DNA of 64,000 nucleotides from Cyclobacterium salsum (GTDB lineage Bacteria > Bacteroidota > Bacteroidia > Cytophagales > Cyclobacteriaceae): assembly GCF_010119245.1 (NCBI RefSeq), contig NZ_WNKG01000008.1, positions 307,126 to 371,125 of the forward strand, read 5' to 3'. Under the pieces are notes generated by a model. It was given only the letters and a program-made list of their open reading frames with translations. It searched no databases and was not told the origin of the DNA. The position numbers and the translations under genes are program-made. Positions 52,301 through 62,660 of the stretch are shown one piece after another (positions within the stretch are counted from its first letter, which is position 1; each line of letters opens with the position of its first letter).

Positions 52301-52827
52301 CCGGTATAGCGGGTCAGGTGGACGGTATCGCTGCCGATGGTCTTATAAAAATAACCCCGGTGGTCTTTGAATTGACCGTTTCGATCGTAGGATTCGTATT
52401 CGTCAAACTGCCCGGCGAGGTCCTTATGATTGACTCCATATTTTCCAAAGAAACCGACACGGTATCCGGCTTCCTTCAGCAGCCTGGGGTAGGCGGTCTC
52501 CATGTATTCTTGCCGGATGGGTCCCGTTTGGAACGTGTAAGCATGGGTGCGTTCGTACAGTCCGGTGAAAATGGTGGCCCGGCTGGCCGCACAGATGGGG
52601 GTGGTAACCAGCGCATTTTTGAAATAGGCTCCCTCTTCGGCAAGTCGGTCCATTTCCGGGGTATGGATCAGTTCATTACCTGCATGCCCGAGCGCATCCC
52701 AGCGCTGATCGTCGGTCAGGATAAAGATGATATTGGGTTTACTGGGTGAATTGGCGGCGGATTGGGCCTGGCAGTACAATGGCACGATTACCATCAAAAC
52801 CAGGAGGGCTTGAATCGTTTTAAACAT
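49324..52827 (-). CDS. Sulfatase fused to GH78 alpha-L-rhamnosidase
   Basis: 1167 residues. A signal peptide (1-22) precedes a type I sulfatase (30-460): TDDQRWD metal site, CAASR at 79-83 (C79 becomes formylglycine) and GDNGYFLGERQLAGKW. After a linker, residues 470-1167 are a GH78 rhamnosidase: an Fn3-like start (NPSGLTLKDTRPEFGWQVPE), then the (alpha/alpha)6 core with DGDRERIPYEADAYINQ, containing the probable general acid. A sulfatase-GH78 fusion is known from ulvan degradation in Formosa. It should remove sulfate and rhamnose from oligosaccharides in the periplasm. A perfect inverted repeat at 52862-52870/52888-52896 precedes the gene. Confidence 0.92.
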   Translation of the reverse strand: MFKTIQALLVLMVIVPLYCQAQSAANSPSKPNIIFILTDDQRWDALGHAGNELIHTPEMDRLAEEGAYFKNALVTTPICAASRATIFTGLYERTHAYTFQTGPIRQEYMETAYPRLLKEAGYRVGFFGKYGVNHKDLAGQFDEYESYDRNGQFKDHRGYFYKTIGSDTVHLTRYTGQQALDFIDQANPDEPFCLSLSFSAPHAHDPAEDQYFWQQEVDPLLQGTTVPDADLSEDRYFEAQPEIVKSGFNRLRWTWRYDTPEKYQHSVKGYYRMLSGIDLEIAKIRQQLKAKGMDRNTVIILMGDNGYFLGERQLAGKWLMYDNSIRVPLMVYDPRLTNHMDSEEMAANVDVPATILDLAGVQVPEAYQGKSLMPVVKGERLNRDTVLIEHLWDFENIPPSEGLRTAEWKYFRYVNDKSIEELYHLRDDPKEINNLAKDPQHAARLAAFRKKLDNMGEALSDASTAAPENLHVEMIRNPSGLTLKDTRPEFGWQVPEGLVFQSAYQILVSSSEEKINQNIGDVWDSGKVPGNQSFNLAYEGDALEGNKTYYWKARLWDGDNRTGRYAAGQEFQVGENGGYLTTANGFLKEDILPQNLEKVSGDTWMADFGKAAFANLAFRYQADKPETLTVRLGEQLEGGRINRDPQGHIRFQEVEVAVGPEKDQYVLQLPPDERNTGPAAVALPDSFPVLLPFRYAEIVAQKQPEALTQQAYFGYFEEDQSQFSSSDTILNQVWDLCKYSMKATSFAGIYVDGDRERIPYEADAYINQLSHYAVDWEYPIARRSIEYFMENPTWPTEWQLHVALMFYEDYLYTGNTELIEHYYDELKHKTLMELAREDGLISSANATPEFMKKLGFKDPEVKMRDIVDWPPAQKDTGWELATEEGERDGFVFTPINTVINALYFRNLEIMGEFARIMGKTGEAMEYELMAAKVKKAVTEKLMDPETGIYLDGEGAGHSSLHANMMPLAFNMVPKENIPAVVEFIKSRGMACSVYGSQYLMDGLYNAGEEDYALELMTATHDRSWWNMIAIGSTITLEAWDMKYKPNADWNHAWGAVPGNIVARKMWGILPKTPGGSLLEIRPQLSRLTETAITVPFLTGKVNASYKRVTNRLQRYAFDLPANVSADLFLEFGPNDAVSLNGEKVNTQFGSIRLSPGRNEIELQVNSF

Positions 52828-53366
52828 GTATTTGGTTATTTTGAATCTCGTGTTTTAGATTATGAAAAAGGAACACTAAATGTACTTCTTTTTCATAAAA
52901 AATCCAGTACCATCTTGGATTTTGGGATGGGACAGAAATAGTAAGGAACAAAAAATGAACGGCCTTTTTTGTTGATGCGGATAGATCCACTTTATCTACT
53001 ATCACGAAAGTTTAACCTGGTGAAGGTAGTAAACATGCTCTCAGGGGCTGAACTCACTTCAAACGCAACCGCTTTGTTGCTATTTTAGGATTTATCATAG
53101 CTAAGGCCCTGCACCAGCCTCCAAATAGCCAGACTCTACCCTATTTTAAAAGGTTTTCTCTATATATACCTTATCGATTTACAGCCCTTTCGGCTTGCAT
53201 CGCTTTGGTAACTGCAATAATGCGTGACCAATCACCCTTTGTAAACCTTTAAAACAGCTTAGAATGCTTCGAGTATATTTCTAAGGCGGCTAATGGGATA
53301 AGGGGAAAGGAAGAAACCTAACTTCCCTCACTCTTTTCGATCTGTATTTATCATACGGATCGTGCA
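52828..53366. other. Intergenic region upstream of the sulfatase-GH78 gene
   Basis: 539 nt. ATGAAAAAG (52862-52870) and CTTTTTCAT (52888-52896) are a perfect inverted repeat 35 nt from the start codon, a candidate operator. The remainder shows no gene; the aceF end carries only weak hairpins. Confidence 0.5.
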
Positions 53367-54734
53367 TCAGTGCATCATCAGCTTGATGGGTTGCTCAAGG
53401 GATTCACAGATCCAACGGAGGAATCTCGCTGCATTTGCCCCGTCAATTATCCGGTGGTCATAAGATAGAGAAAGCGGCAACTTCCTCTCCGGCTCAAACG
53501 ATCCGTCCCGGTAAATTGCCTCCGTTTGGGTTCTGGAAATTCCCAGAATTGCCACCTGTGGCGGAAAAATCACCGGAGTAAAACCGGTACCACCAATTCC
53601 GCCAAGATTCGAAATGGTGAAATTTCCACCTTTCATTTCATCTGCTGTTAATTTCCCATTTCGGGCTTTTTCGGCGATTTCAGAAAGTTCCTTCGCCAAT
53701 TTTGCAATTGATTTTTGCTTGATATCCCGTACTACCGGCAAAAGCAGTCCATTTTCAGTGTCTACCGCGACTCCAATATTGACGTATTTCTTGTAAACAA
53801 TTTCTTCGTTTTGCATGTCAAGGCTGGCATTGAAATCCGGAAATTCTTCCAGCGCTTCAGCCACTACCTTCAAAATGATTGCCGTGATGGTGATTTTCTC
53901 ATCTGATTTCTCGTTCTGCTTTTTCAGAAATTCTTCGAGTCCTGAGACATTTGCTTTGTCATTTTGTGTCACATGGGGAATGTGCCGCCAGGATTGTATC
54001 GTGTTTTTCGCAGTTGCTTTTCGGATTCCCGAAAATCGCTTCCTTTCCGTTTCTCCCCATTTGGAAAAATCTGGCAGGGAAAGATCATTGGTGGCATCTT
54101 CGGAATCCCCTCCTTCCTGTTGACGTATCAACTTTTTTACGTAGTCGGTGACATCTTTCCGAGTAAGCCTTTCTCCGGAGATGGGCACCTCACTTAGCGT
54201 TACACCGAGCTCCCGGGCAAATTTGCGCGCAAGCGGAGCTGCATGCGCATCTTCGTCTGTTTTGTCAACACCAGCGTCCTCTGCCTCATTTTCATCACTA
54301 TGAGAATCCCCCGTTTGCTGTTCTGAAGCATCGCTGTTGGTCTTTTCCGCCTTTTTCTCCCTCTCAGGCTCTTTTTCATCTTTATCATGCGAGGCCTGCG
54401 CCTCCAATTGCTCCTCGCTGTCTTTCTGAGATTCCTCTTTATTTTTTGAAGGCTTATCATTGTCTGACTCATCCTCTTCCGAATCCGACGCATCGTCTTT
54501 TACCTCCACTGTCATCACTACGTCTCCAACGGAAACACTGTCGCCCTCGCTTACTTTGATGCTGGTTATCGTTCCGCCAAAATCAGCGGGGATTTCAACG
54601 TTGGCTTTGTCACTTTCTACTGCCAGTATTGCCTGGCCTTTTTCTATAGTGTCACCTTCGCCCACGAGCAATTCTGCAACAGTCGCTTCGTCCGCATCTT
54701 CAGATATCTTTGGTATTTTAAGTTCTTTTTCCAT
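53367..54734 (-). CDS. aceF: Dihydrolipoamide acetyltransferase, pyruvate dehydrogenase E2
   Basis: 455 residues. One lipoyl domain (1-80) with the lipoylated lysine at 43 in ESDKANVEIP; then a linker of about 85 residues made mostly of D, E, K and S (highly charged, low complexity); then the peripheral subunit-binding domain (about 165-205, APLARKFARELGVTLSEVP, GERLTRKDV); and the catalytic domain with DHRIIDG near the end. It forms the core of the complex and passes acetyl groups to CoA. Most homodimeric-type E2s have two or three lipoyl domains and an Ala/Pro-rich linker. It is 14 nt downstream of aceE. Confidence 0.93.
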   Translation of the reverse strand: MEKELKIPKISEDADEATVAELLVGEGDTIEKGQAILAVESDKANVEIPADFGGTITSIKVSEGDSVSVGDVVMTVEVKDDASDSEEDESDNDKPSKNKEESQKDSEEQLEAQASHDKDEKEPEREKKAEKTNSDASEQQTGDSHSDENEAEDAGVDKTDEDAHAAPLARKFARELGVTLSEVPISGERLTRKDVTDYVKKLIRQQEGGDSEDATNDLSLPDFSKWGETERKRFSGIRKATAKNTIQSWRHIPHVTQNDKANVSGLEEFLKKQNEKSDEKITITAIILKVVAEALEEFPDFNASLDMQNEEIVYKKYVNIGVAVDTENGLLLPVVRDIKQKSIAKLAKELSEIAEKARNGKLTADEMKGGNFTISNLGGIGGTGFTPVIFPPQVAILGISRTQTEAIYRDGSFEPERKLPLSLSYDHRIIDGANAARFLRWICESLEQPIKLMMH

Positions 54735-54748
54735 TGTCGGTTTCGTTT

Positions 54749-57415
54749 TTAGTGAGCAGTAGGGTTTTGTTTGTCGGCTTTTATGTCATACCTGGTCATA
54801 AAATCCTGCAGCACTGCTTTTTTGACATCGCCCCGTTCAAACCTTGCCCTTAACGCAGTGAAAGCAATGTGTTTTGCATCTACTTCAAAGAAGTTGCGAA
54901 GAGCTGGAATGGAGTCACTACGGCCGAAGCCATCCGTACCGAGCACTATAAAATCTCCCGGTATCCACTTAGCTATTGATTGTGGAAGTGCCTTCACATA
55001 GTCACTGGCAGCAATGAAAAGATCTCCTTCATCACTAAGTTGACTTTGTATGAAATTCTGCTTTGATTTTCCTTCCATTCTATTTTGGCGCTCCGTTTCA
55101 CGCGCCTCTTCATAGAGTGCCTTATAGCTGGTTACGCTCCAGATATCCACCGGCAGGTCGCAGTCATCTTCTAAAATTTTCTTTGCTTCCCGTACCTCTT
55201 TCATTATCGCTCCACTGCCAAGCAAATGAACTTTATCACTTTTGTTTTTGCGTTTGCGGGATTTTTCCAGTCGGTAAAGGCCGTTGATAATGTCTTTTTC
55301 AGCATTGGCAGGCATTTTAGGCATTTGATATGCCTCATTCATAATGGTGATGTAGTAAAAGATGTCTTGATTTTCAGCATACATCCGTTTCAAACCGTCC
55401 TGAATGATAACTGCCAATTCATAGGCAAAGGCGGGGTCATACGCTCGAAGATTTGGAACGGCCAGCGCATTTAAATGACTTTGTCCATCCTGGTGTTGAA
55501 GGCCTTCACCCGAGAGCGTTGTCCGACCGGATATTCCACCGATCATAAAACCTCTGGCTCTTGCATCTGCCGCAGCCCACACAAGGTCTCCTATTCGCTG
55601 CATTCCGAACATCGAGTAGAAGACATAAAAGGGAATAGTGAATTTGTCTTGAGAAATGTGGTTTGTTCCCGCAGCGATAAAGCTTGACATTGCTCCTGCT
55701 TCCGTAATACCTTCCTCCAAAATGACTCCATCTTTCTTTTCGTTGTAAAACATCAAGCTGTCCTGATCAACTGGCTCGTATTTTTGTCCTTCGGCAGCGT
55801 AAATCCCAAATTGGCTAAACAAGGAATCCATACCGAAGGTCCGCGATTCATCTGGTATGATTGGCACGACTTTATCTTTCAGATGTTTATCTTTCAGCAG
55901 TTGAGTAAGAATTTTCACGAAAACTCCCGTGGTTGGCACTTCTTTTTCCGCGGAACCTTCCTTGTATTCTTCAAATATTTTCTCATCCGGCATCTCAAAT
56001 TCCTTTGCCAACTGCTCGCGGTAGGGAAGTGGACCTCCCAAAACTTCTCTCGTTCTTCGTAAGTAACGATATTCATCGCTGTCTTGCTCGAATCGATAAA
56101 ACGGAACATCATCAAGTTTGTCATCCGCTATCGGCAGCTTCAACTCATCGCGAAAAACCTGTAGCTCTTCCTTGCTAAAAACTTTCGTTTTATGAGCCAC
56201 ATTGCTGGCTTCACCGGCGTCTCCCTGTTCGTAGCCTTTGATGGTTTGCGCCAGCACCACTACCGGACTACCTTCATGCACAGTCGCTGCGTGAAATGCA
56301 TTGAAAACTTTCACCTTGTCGTGGCCACCACGGCCCAGGGATTCTATTTTTTCGTCACTCCAGTCCTCTACCAGCTTTTCAAGATCGGGATCACCACCGA
56401 AAAGTTCTTTTTTCAGCGTTTTTCCATCAGCTACTGAAAGCCGCTGAAGCTTACCATCAATCATATCCTGTAGTCTTTTGGTAAGCTTCCCTTTTTTATC
56501 ATTTTCGAAAAGCTCGTCCCAGGTGCTATCCCAGAGCACTCTTATCACGTGCCAACCAGCACCTCTGAAAAGCCCCTCAAATTCCTGTATCACGCTATTG
56601 TTTCCTCTCACCGGTCCATCCAGGCGCTGAAGGTTGCAGTTGATCACGAAGGTCAGATTATCGAGCTTTTCGCGGGAGGCGATGGAAAGCGCGCCGGTAG
56701 ATTCTGGTTCATCCATTTCTCCGTCTCCCAGAAATGCCCAAACCAGCTGATTGGTTTTTTCTCCTATCCCGCGGTTTTGCAAATACTTGAAAAACCGGGC
56801 TTGATAAATCGCCTGTATGGGGGCTAATCCCATCGAAACAGAAGGAAATCGCCAGTAACTGGGCATCAGTCGGGGGTGAGGGTAGGAAGATAATCCGTCT
56901 TCAAACTGAAGTTCCATTCTAAAATGACTGAGTGCATCTTCCGAAAAGCGATGCTCTAGAAAGGATCTTGCATAAAGACCCGGAGCAGCATGCCCCTGGA
57001 AAAAAGCCACATCGGGATGTCCCCACTGATACCCTTTTAAAAAGTGTGTCAAAGCAACTTCAAACAAGGTCGATGCAGAGGAAAAAGTGGAAATATGTCC
57101 GCCAATTCCCGAAATTTTTTCATTTGCCTTTACAACCATGACCATCGCATTCCAGCGAATAGCGTTGTAAATTCTTTCTTCGATTTCGAGATCGCCCGGA
57201 TATTCCTTTTGGGAATTGTGAGGGATCGTATTAATGTAATCGGTAGTCAACTTTCCGTCTGGAAAGGAAATCCCTTTCTCTCTTGCACTATCGATGAGGA
57301 TATTCAGTAATTCTACCGCTCGTTCGGGCGCTTCGTTCTCGATTACCCACAACAGCGAAGAACGCCACTCTCTGTCTTCAATTCTTTTGGTTTCGGCATC
57401 AGGATACGTTGGCAT
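54749..57415 (-). CDS. aceE: Pyruvate dehydrogenase E1, homodimeric type
   Basis: 888 residues, the usual length for AceE. ThDP-dependent alpha2 enzyme: GHISTFSSASTLFEVALTHF and HAAPGLYARSFLEHR near the start, the ThDP/Mg motif GDGEMDEPES to NLTFVINCNLQRLDGPVRGN, and the transketolase pyrimidine-binding region further on (GAMSSFIAAGTNH, ISGRTTLSGEGLQHQDGQSH). It decarboxylates pyruvate and passes the acetyl group to the E2 lipoyl domain. No E3 gene follows, so lipoamide dehydrogenase must be encoded elsewhere. Confidence 0.95.
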   Translation of the reverse strand: MPTYPDAETKRIEDREWRSSLLWVIENEAPERAVELLNILIDSAREKGISFPDGKLTTDYINTIPHNSQKEYPGDLEIEERIYNAIRWNAMVMVVKANEKISGIGGHISTFSSASTLFEVALTHFLKGYQWGHPDVAFFQGHAAPGLYARSFLEHRFSEDALSHFRMELQFEDGLSSYPHPRLMPSYWRFPSVSMGLAPIQAIYQARFFKYLQNRGIGEKTNQLVWAFLGDGEMDEPESTGALSIASREKLDNLTFVINCNLQRLDGPVRGNNSVIQEFEGLFRGAGWHVIRVLWDSTWDELFENDKKGKLTKRLQDMIDGKLQRLSVADGKTLKKELFGGDPDLEKLVEDWSDEKIESLGRGGHDKVKVFNAFHAATVHEGSPVVVLAQTIKGYEQGDAGEASNVAHKTKVFSKEELQVFRDELKLPIADDKLDDVPFYRFEQDSDEYRYLRRTREVLGGPLPYREQLAKEFEMPDEKIFEEYKEGSAEKEVPTTGVFVKILTQLLKDKHLKDKVVPIIPDESRTFGMDSLFSQFGIYAAEGQKYEPVDQDSLMFYNEKKDGVILEEGITEAGAMSSFIAAGTNHISQDKFTIPFYVFYSMFGMQRIGDLVWAAADARARGFMIGGISGRTTLSGEGLQHQDGQSHLNALAVPNLRAYDPAFAYELAVIIQDGLKRMYAENQDIFYYITIMNEAYQMPKMPANAEKDIINGLYRLEKSRKRKNKSDKVHLLGSGAIMKEVREAKKILEDDCDLPVDIWSVTSYKALYEEARETERQNRMEGKSKQNFIQSQLSDEGDLFIAASDYVKALPQSIAKWIPGDFIVLGTDGFGRSDSIPALRNFFEVDAKHIAFTALRARFERGDVKKAVLQDFMTRYDIKADKQNPTAH

Positions 57416-57931
57416 TGGTACGAATTTCGTTGTGAACTAATTATGTAATAAATCCGAAAAATGAAATAGACCTCCTGTTACCTGACGGAATCACGGTGAA
57501 AAAGTCGTTTTTTGATTTTTACGTTTCACCACAGCTGCGCTATGCCTCAATTTCCGAATAATCTGATTTTTTTTGCGACTACATCACTAACGATGAACCC
57601 TATTGCATAATCCAATCAAAAAAGGGTCAAAAATCATTCCAACAGTTTTGATGTTGAATGTCTTCCTGATTTCCCGTGGTTTTTGGCAATCGCTTCAGAA
57701 AATCTAGCTGTTAAAAATAATCGGTTCCAAAACAGGTAATGGCGGCATGTTTTTAATTGATAACAATACACCTTTTATGAAATTTAGCGATCGAAAGGAT
57801 ACGTGTTGAAATATTTGTTATCAAAATACATTACTCGATTGGGTATGAGGCTCGGGTGTCACATTTGATCATTTTTCAAGCCCCAACGGGTTTTGCGTAC
57901 CCTTTTCCAATTCACTGATACTGAACAAACA
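57416..57931. other. Intergenic region upstream of aceE
   Basis: 516 nt, both neighbours on the minus strand. TTGATAACAA (57757-57766) and TTGTTATCAA (57815-57824) are a perfect 10-bp inverted repeat with a 48-nt spacer, a possible regulator site. No gene or clear terminator. Confidence 0.5.
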
Positions 57932-60418
57932 TCAGAATGCCCGGTACAGCGATTTTTGTTGATTTGGCGGCCGAAAGACTAATTCTCCGTATGCGAGTTC
58001 CTCTCCATCTCCAATATATATGTTCCGCAGGGTACCTGCTGCATCTTCCGTAATTACAGCAAATGACCCTTTAAATGAAATCCGCGGATTCTCTTGGGCA
58101 TAGCGCCCATGGCCGCCCGGCATAAGAATATATTGCACCAAAGTCTCAGCGTTTGTCCTACTTCGGACCTTCAATCCTTTAAATACGCCATCCTGAACCA
58201 GTTTTTCGACGGATTGGACGGTAGTGTTTTCATTGCTCCCGGCGAAGGGTTCGAAAACAACCGCAAAGGGTTGATCCCAGGCTTCACCGGTTTTGCGGAT
58301 CACCAGTGTTGGCGTGGGTTCGTTTTCATACGGTTCGGGCGCTTCAAAGGTAGGCGGGGCCAACACCTTGGTATACTCTCTGCTATCGTCTGCGGGGATA
58401 TGTAAATCCATGTAGATAGGTTTTTTAAACTCTTTCGCTTCAAACCTGACCCAAACCGATTTCTTATAGTTTTCCCCGGTACGTACATCTTCAAAAAAGT
58501 GCCAGCCTGGGTGGCGGTACTGCCGGTTTTGAATCCAGGGCAAACCGGCATTAGCCGTATATCGTTTAGGGGTAGGTTTCAGCTCCAAATCCTCGTTTAG
58601 AAATAGCAAATTATCGCCAATATTGTGATACAGGTAATCGTGGTATTGGTCAGAAAAGTCGGATTTTGAACGGAAAATGTCCACATAATACCCACTCTTT
58701 TCGGAGGTTCGTATCAGGGCCAGGGTCCGTTCCTGATAGGCTTCGGCCTGCTTCCCTTTATTGTCCAAAAAACTGGTCGTTGAAAACGAATGATACGGAG
58801 AAACCGCCTCTTGTTTGGGCATGGGTTCCATGGCGACAAGCTGAACGGTATTGATTCCCAGGTTTACCCAGCCACCATCGCTCCGGGAATTTCCATTTAC
58901 AATAACCGTATTGTGGGCGGCAAAAATGCGGGAATAGTTTTCATGGATGTCCTGTTGGTAACGTCCCCTTCCATTATCAACACCGAGTACCTCTCCCTTA
59001 CCGTAAAGTTCGATGTTCATTCCTTCGGCATGGCCATGAACCATATGGGCACCGCCTACAAAACACATCAAACCATCTTTAGGATTTTGGTTGGCACTTA
59101 AATTTCGTTGAAGAAATATTCCTGCATGATCCACCTTGTCTGTACGGGGAAGGACCACTTCGGCTGCTTCACCTTTAAATTCACGGTCATACCAAAGCAC
59201 CGCTAACATCCCTGATCTTTCATACCTATCCTGGTTTTTTGCTCTTGTAAGCAGGGGACCGAATTCACGGGTAATTTCCTCCACACCATCCATTTCCCCC
59301 AGCAGATAAGCTTCCTCATAACTGCTGTACGGCGGTGTTCCCGTTCGTTTTCCGTCCCCCCAGCGGATCAGTTGCCCGTTTGGATAGACCAGGTAATCCA
59401 GTGCAGGCAGGGAAAACAGGATATTGGCATACTTTTCCCCCAGCTTTCTTTCAGGATCGTATTTATTGACCACCAACATTAGTCGGGTCAATATAGACGC
59501 AGCAGCATTGAGGTATTGAGAGGTTTCCGGCCAAAGGTCTCCCCTCTCCTTGTAAATTTCCGCCATCACTTTCAAGGCATCTTGATTCGCGGTACTTTCG
59601 TTCAGGAAATAGGAGAGCAGCCGGTTTCTTTCAACTGGATTCTCCATGGACAGGGCATTATACACCAAATTGGGTGCTTCCAGAATGGGGTGATTGGATC
59701 CGGTCTGCCCGTAATGGATGGTCAAATCAGCATACGTACGAAAAACCTGTTGCGCCTCGCTGAAGGGAAAGTCTGTTTTTCTTTCTTTCGCGAAGTCATA
59801 CGGCCTACCCCCCTTTTCAATAAAATCTGCTACAAAATCGTATATCAACGGCACTTTATAGCCAATTTCCCTTACCTCGCGGAATCCGTCGTCCGGAAAA
59901 AGCCAGCCCCCACGGCCCCGCCATTCCGAGACCGGTGATTGCCGCACGGCCGTTACAAAAGTGTAAAGTATATCGGCCGCACATTGCCCGTAGCTTTCTT
60001 CTTCAGTGATAAAATAGGCGATGCCGCAGTCGATGCCCAATTGCAGGTACCGGATCAAGGTCCTGGCATTGGCCATTTCGGCCTCGGTGGCATTGTCCAG
60101 GTTTTTGTGTTTTCCATCTTCGATGTGGTAAGTAAGGTGGAAGGGCGGAATTTGATCGCCTGTTCCCTTATCCCAATCGAAAGGTAACTCGCCAAGGAAA
60201 TGCGCCGGGTCGGTTTCATGGACTCGGATATCGCTGTCCAGTTGATCGATAAATTCGGTATAAATTTCGTTGGCCCAGGACTGATTCTCAATCTTCTCCA
60301 AAATAGCCGGTCTGTCCTCGGCACGCACCCAAATGAAGGGTCGCTGCCTTTGCTGCGCCAGGAGCGTGCCCTGCACGCATGCCAACAGCAGAATCAGGTA
60401 GGTCTTCAATCCAGTCAT
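57932..60418 (-). CDS. Heparinase II/III-like polysaccharide lyase (possible PL40 ulvan lyase)
   Basis: 828 residues from the ATG at 60418, whose ATGA overlaps the sulfatase stop by four bases; it begins a normal signal peptide ([20 protein letters not shown], ending AQ). The first 400 residues are helical, as in an (alpha/alpha) toroid ([39 protein letters not shown]); the rest is beta-rich with [21 protein letters not shown], the heparinase II/III-like metal and catalytic region. In context with sulfatases and GH78, a lyase for sulfated uronic-acid glycan is likely. PL40 is suggested by length and setting, not shown. Confidence 0.75.
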   Translation of the reverse strand: MTGLKTYLILLLACVQGTLLAQQRQRPFIWVRAEDRPAILEKIENQSWANEIYTEFIDQLDSDIRVHETDPAHFLGELPFDWDKGTGDQIPPFHLTYHIEDGKHKNLDNATEAEMANARTLIRYLQLGIDCGIAYFITEEESYGQCAADILYTFVTAVRQSPVSEWRGRGGWLFPDDGFREVREIGYKVPLIYDFVADFIEKGGRPYDFAKERKTDFPFSEAQQVFRTYADLTIHYGQTGSNHPILEAPNLVYNALSMENPVERNRLLSYFLNESTANQDALKVMAEIYKERGDLWPETSQYLNAAASILTRLMLVVNKYDPERKLGEKYANILFSLPALDYLVYPNGQLIRWGDGKRTGTPPYSSYEEAYLLGEMDGVEEITREFGPLLTRAKNQDRYERSGMLAVLWYDREFKGEAAEVVLPRTDKVDHAGIFLQRNLSANQNPKDGLMCFVGGAHMVHGHAEGMNIELYGKGEVLGVDNGRGRYQQDIHENYSRIFAAHNTVIVNGNSRSDGGWVNLGINTVQLVAMEPMPKQEAVSPYHSFSTTSFLDNKGKQAEAYQERTLALIRTSEKSGYYVDIFRSKSDFSDQYHDYLYHNIGDNLLFLNEDLELKPTPKRYTANAGLPWIQNRQYRHPGWHFFEDVRTGENYKKSVWVRFEAKEFKKPIYMDLHIPADDSREYTKVLAPPTFEAPEPYENEPTPTLVIRKTGEAWDQPFAVVFEPFAGSNENTTVQSVEKLVQDGVFKGLKVRSRTNAETLVQYILMPGGHGRYAQENPRISFKGSFAVITEDAAGTLRNIYIGDGEELAYGELVFRPPNQQKSLYRAF

Positions 60419-61833
60419 CGCCGGCCCTTTTTGGTCAGGAAATCCGATCCCCATTTCTCGCGTAATTCACGTGACAATTCGGTTACCTTGGTTTGGTATC
60501 CTTCTTTTTCGGCCAGGTTATCCAGCTGCAGTGGGTCAGTGGCCTGGTCAAAAAGCATGCGTTCGTAGGCAAGGCCCCGGTCATCGGTCCATTCGGTATA
60601 CTGGAACGAACCGGATATCAGCGTGACTCCATCGTGAAACTTGACCACCGCATGGCCCTTTTCCCGTTTTCCGGTTTCCATCAGCGAAACAAAACTGTCT
60701 CCTTCCAGGTGATCCGGCCTTTCGATACCCGCCAGCTCACAAAGGCTGGGATAAAGGTCAATGGTCTCGGTGATAAAATCGGTATGACGGCCGTTGGTTT
60801 TTCCAGGAACTTTGATGGTCATCGGCACTTGAAGCGAGGAATTGAAATTGGCGTGTTTGCACCAAAGCTTGTGGTCTCCCAGATTCCAGCCATGATCTCC
60901 CCAGAGGACTACAATGGTATTCTCGGCCAGTCCCAGTCGCTCCAATTCGTCCAATACCAGGCCTATCTGTGCATCCGTATAGCTGACACAGGCATAATAG
61001 CCGTGTATCAGTTCCTTTGCCAGTTCTTCGGGCAAATCACCTTCCTTGGGAATGGTCTCGTAATTTCTTAGTTCTCCAAAATTGTGATAGGCTTTGCGGG
61101 GAGTGGTTTCGGGCTGCCTGTAATTCTCAGGAAGCTCGATTTCCTCCCGGCTATACTTGTCCCAGTATTTTTTGGGAGCGGCAAAAGGCAGGTGCGGCTT
61201 GTAAAAACCCAGTGCCAGAAAGAACGGTTGGTTTCCCTCCTTGAGTTTGTTCAGGTCAGCTATGGCTTTTAACGCCAACTTACCGTCTCTGTAAGCAGAA
61301 TCGGGCACATCGGCATTTTCCATGGGCATGCCCCGAAAGGTATTTGCCCGAATCTCCCGGTATGCTTCGGTAGCATAGCTATATTTTCCCGAAGGTTGCC
61401 AAATCTCGTCCCAGGCAAGGGAATCGTCCTTGGCATGATGGTACACTTTCCCGTTGGATACGGTGGTGTATCCGTTATTCTTGAAGCGCATGGGCAGGGA
61501 TTCTGCCTCCGGATAGTCTGCATCCTTTAAGGTTTTGTAGTCAATAAAGCGGTTGCGTGTCGGCCTGGCTCCGGTCAGCAAGCTGGCCCTAGATGCGCCG
61601 CAAACGGGCACATTGCAATAGGCGCGGTCGAATACCAGGCTTTGGCTGGCCAGCCGGTCCAGGTGGGGGGACTGAATGTGCCCTGCGCCATAAAAATTGA
61701 GCTCCGGCCGCAAATCGTCCACTGCAATAAAGAGGATATTGGGTTGCCTTGTTTCTGTTTCTTGTTGCCCTTCCGAACAGGAAATCAGGAAAACGCCAAA
61801 TAGCAAGAAGGCCCCAGTGATGTATGCTTTCAT
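60415..61833 (-). CDS. Type I sulfatase lipoprotein (iduronate-sulfatase-like)
   Basis: 472 residues. Lipobox FLISC with the cysteine at 19. The sulfatase domain has D39-D40 in [10 protein letters not shown] and CGASR at 78-82 (C78 becomes formylglycine), with [15 protein letters not shown] and [19 protein letters not shown] downstream, as in the S1_7/iduronate-2-sulfatase group. Expected to remove sulfate from the glycan before or after lyase cleavage in the periplasm. Its stop overlaps the lyase start by four bases, so the two are coupled. Confidence 0.92.
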   Translation of the reverse strand: MKAYITGAFLLFGVFLISCSEGQQETETRQPNILFIAVDDLRPELNFYGAGHIQSPHLDRLASQSLVFDRAYCNVPVCGASRASLLTGARPTRNRFIDYKTLKDADYPEAESLPMRFKNNGYTTVSNGKVYHHAKDDSLAWDEIWQPSGKYSYATEAYREIRANTFRGMPMENADVPDSAYRDGKLALKAIADLNKLKEGNQPFFLALGFYKPHLPFAAPKKYWDKYSREEIELPENYRQPETTPRKAYHNFGELRNYETIPKEGDLPEELAKELIHGYYACVSYTDAQIGLVLDELERLGLAENTIVVLWGDHGWNLGDHKLWCKHANFNSSLQVPMTIKVPGKTNGRHTDFITETIDLYPSLCELAGIERPDHLEGDSFVSLMETGKREKGHAVVKFHDGVTLISGSFQYTEWTDDRGLAYERMLFDQATDPLQLDNLAEKEGYQTKVTELSRELREKWGSDFLTKKGRR

Positions 61834-61913
61834 TTTTGCACTATATAGAAGATTGTTTTCGATCTTTTTTTCAAAGTGTTAGTACTATCCACTTCGTTTT
61901 TTCTTTTTTGGTT

Positions 61914-62660
61914 CTAAGGAACATCCATTTTTGAAAGCTCATACACGTTAAAATCATCAATGATAAGGTGATTGTTCACCGTTCGAAAAGCAAAATAGCC
62001 GGAATCATACGGTGACGCATCGTATACATTAAAAATCAGTTGTTCATTTCTCCAGTATTGGATCGTAGTATTGTACACGATAATGCGTATCCGGTTAGGG
62101 ACATTCGGGACGATCAGGTATGCTTCATCTGAAAGATCGTGTGCAGGGAGTAAAGGCTTTTGTCCATCCCCGGAATACCTGCGAAACCTCGTCTTGGTGT
62201 TGTTATGGCCGCCAAGCCCTACATAATAGAGTTTTAAGCTATCATACTGACTAAATTTACCGACTCTATGTGGGCTCGTATCCCCAAAAAAATTCATGTG
62301 CCAGGGATCGGTAGCCAACCAAAAACAGTTTAAGTCCGAAACCCGGTCCAGTGGCCCTCCTTCATCAATCACAGTAGCGGTAAACTCGATCATAACAGGT
62401 TGATGCAACTGCTTATCGAACCAGACGGTGCAACCTGCCTTGTCTTCGATTTCCAATCTACCCCCATTTAAAACAACCGTTCCTCCGGGTTGTTGTTCGG
62501 CTTTCCAATGGTCCAGGTCATTGAATTCTTCCCGATGAATCAATGAATAGTTTACTTCCAACGTATCATTCAATGTCAAACGGCCCTGCTGCTCCCTGGC
62601 AACTAAACTGTTGTGTAAACCAAAGATGAGTAAGAGTGGTAAAAGAACCAATCGCTTCAT
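61914..62660 (-). CDS. DUF6250-like secreted protein
   Basis: 248 residues with a signal peptide (1-20). The body is a concanavalin-like beta sandwich with RREEFND-type start (HREEFNDLDHWKAEQQPGG), VIDEGGPLDRVSDLNCFWLA and RIIVYNTTIQYWRNEQLIF, which match DUF6250. DUF6250 is found in Bacteroidota polysaccharide loci and as part of lyases; its role is either catalysis or glycan binding. First gene of the operon that continues with the sulfatase (80 nt) and the lyase. Confidence 0.78.
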   Translation of the reverse strand: MKRLVLLPLLLIFGLHNSLVAREQQGRLTLNDTLEVNYSLIHREEFNDLDHWKAEQQPGGTVVLNGGRLEIEDKAGCTVWFDKQLHQPVMIEFTATVIDEGGPLDRVSDLNCFWLATDPWHMNFFGDTSPHRVGKFSQYDSLKLYYVGLGGHNNTKTRFRRYSGDGQKPLLPAHDLSDEAYLIVPNVPNRIRIIVYNTTIQYWRNEQLIFNVYDASPYDSGYFAFRTVNNHLIIDDFNVYELSKMDVP

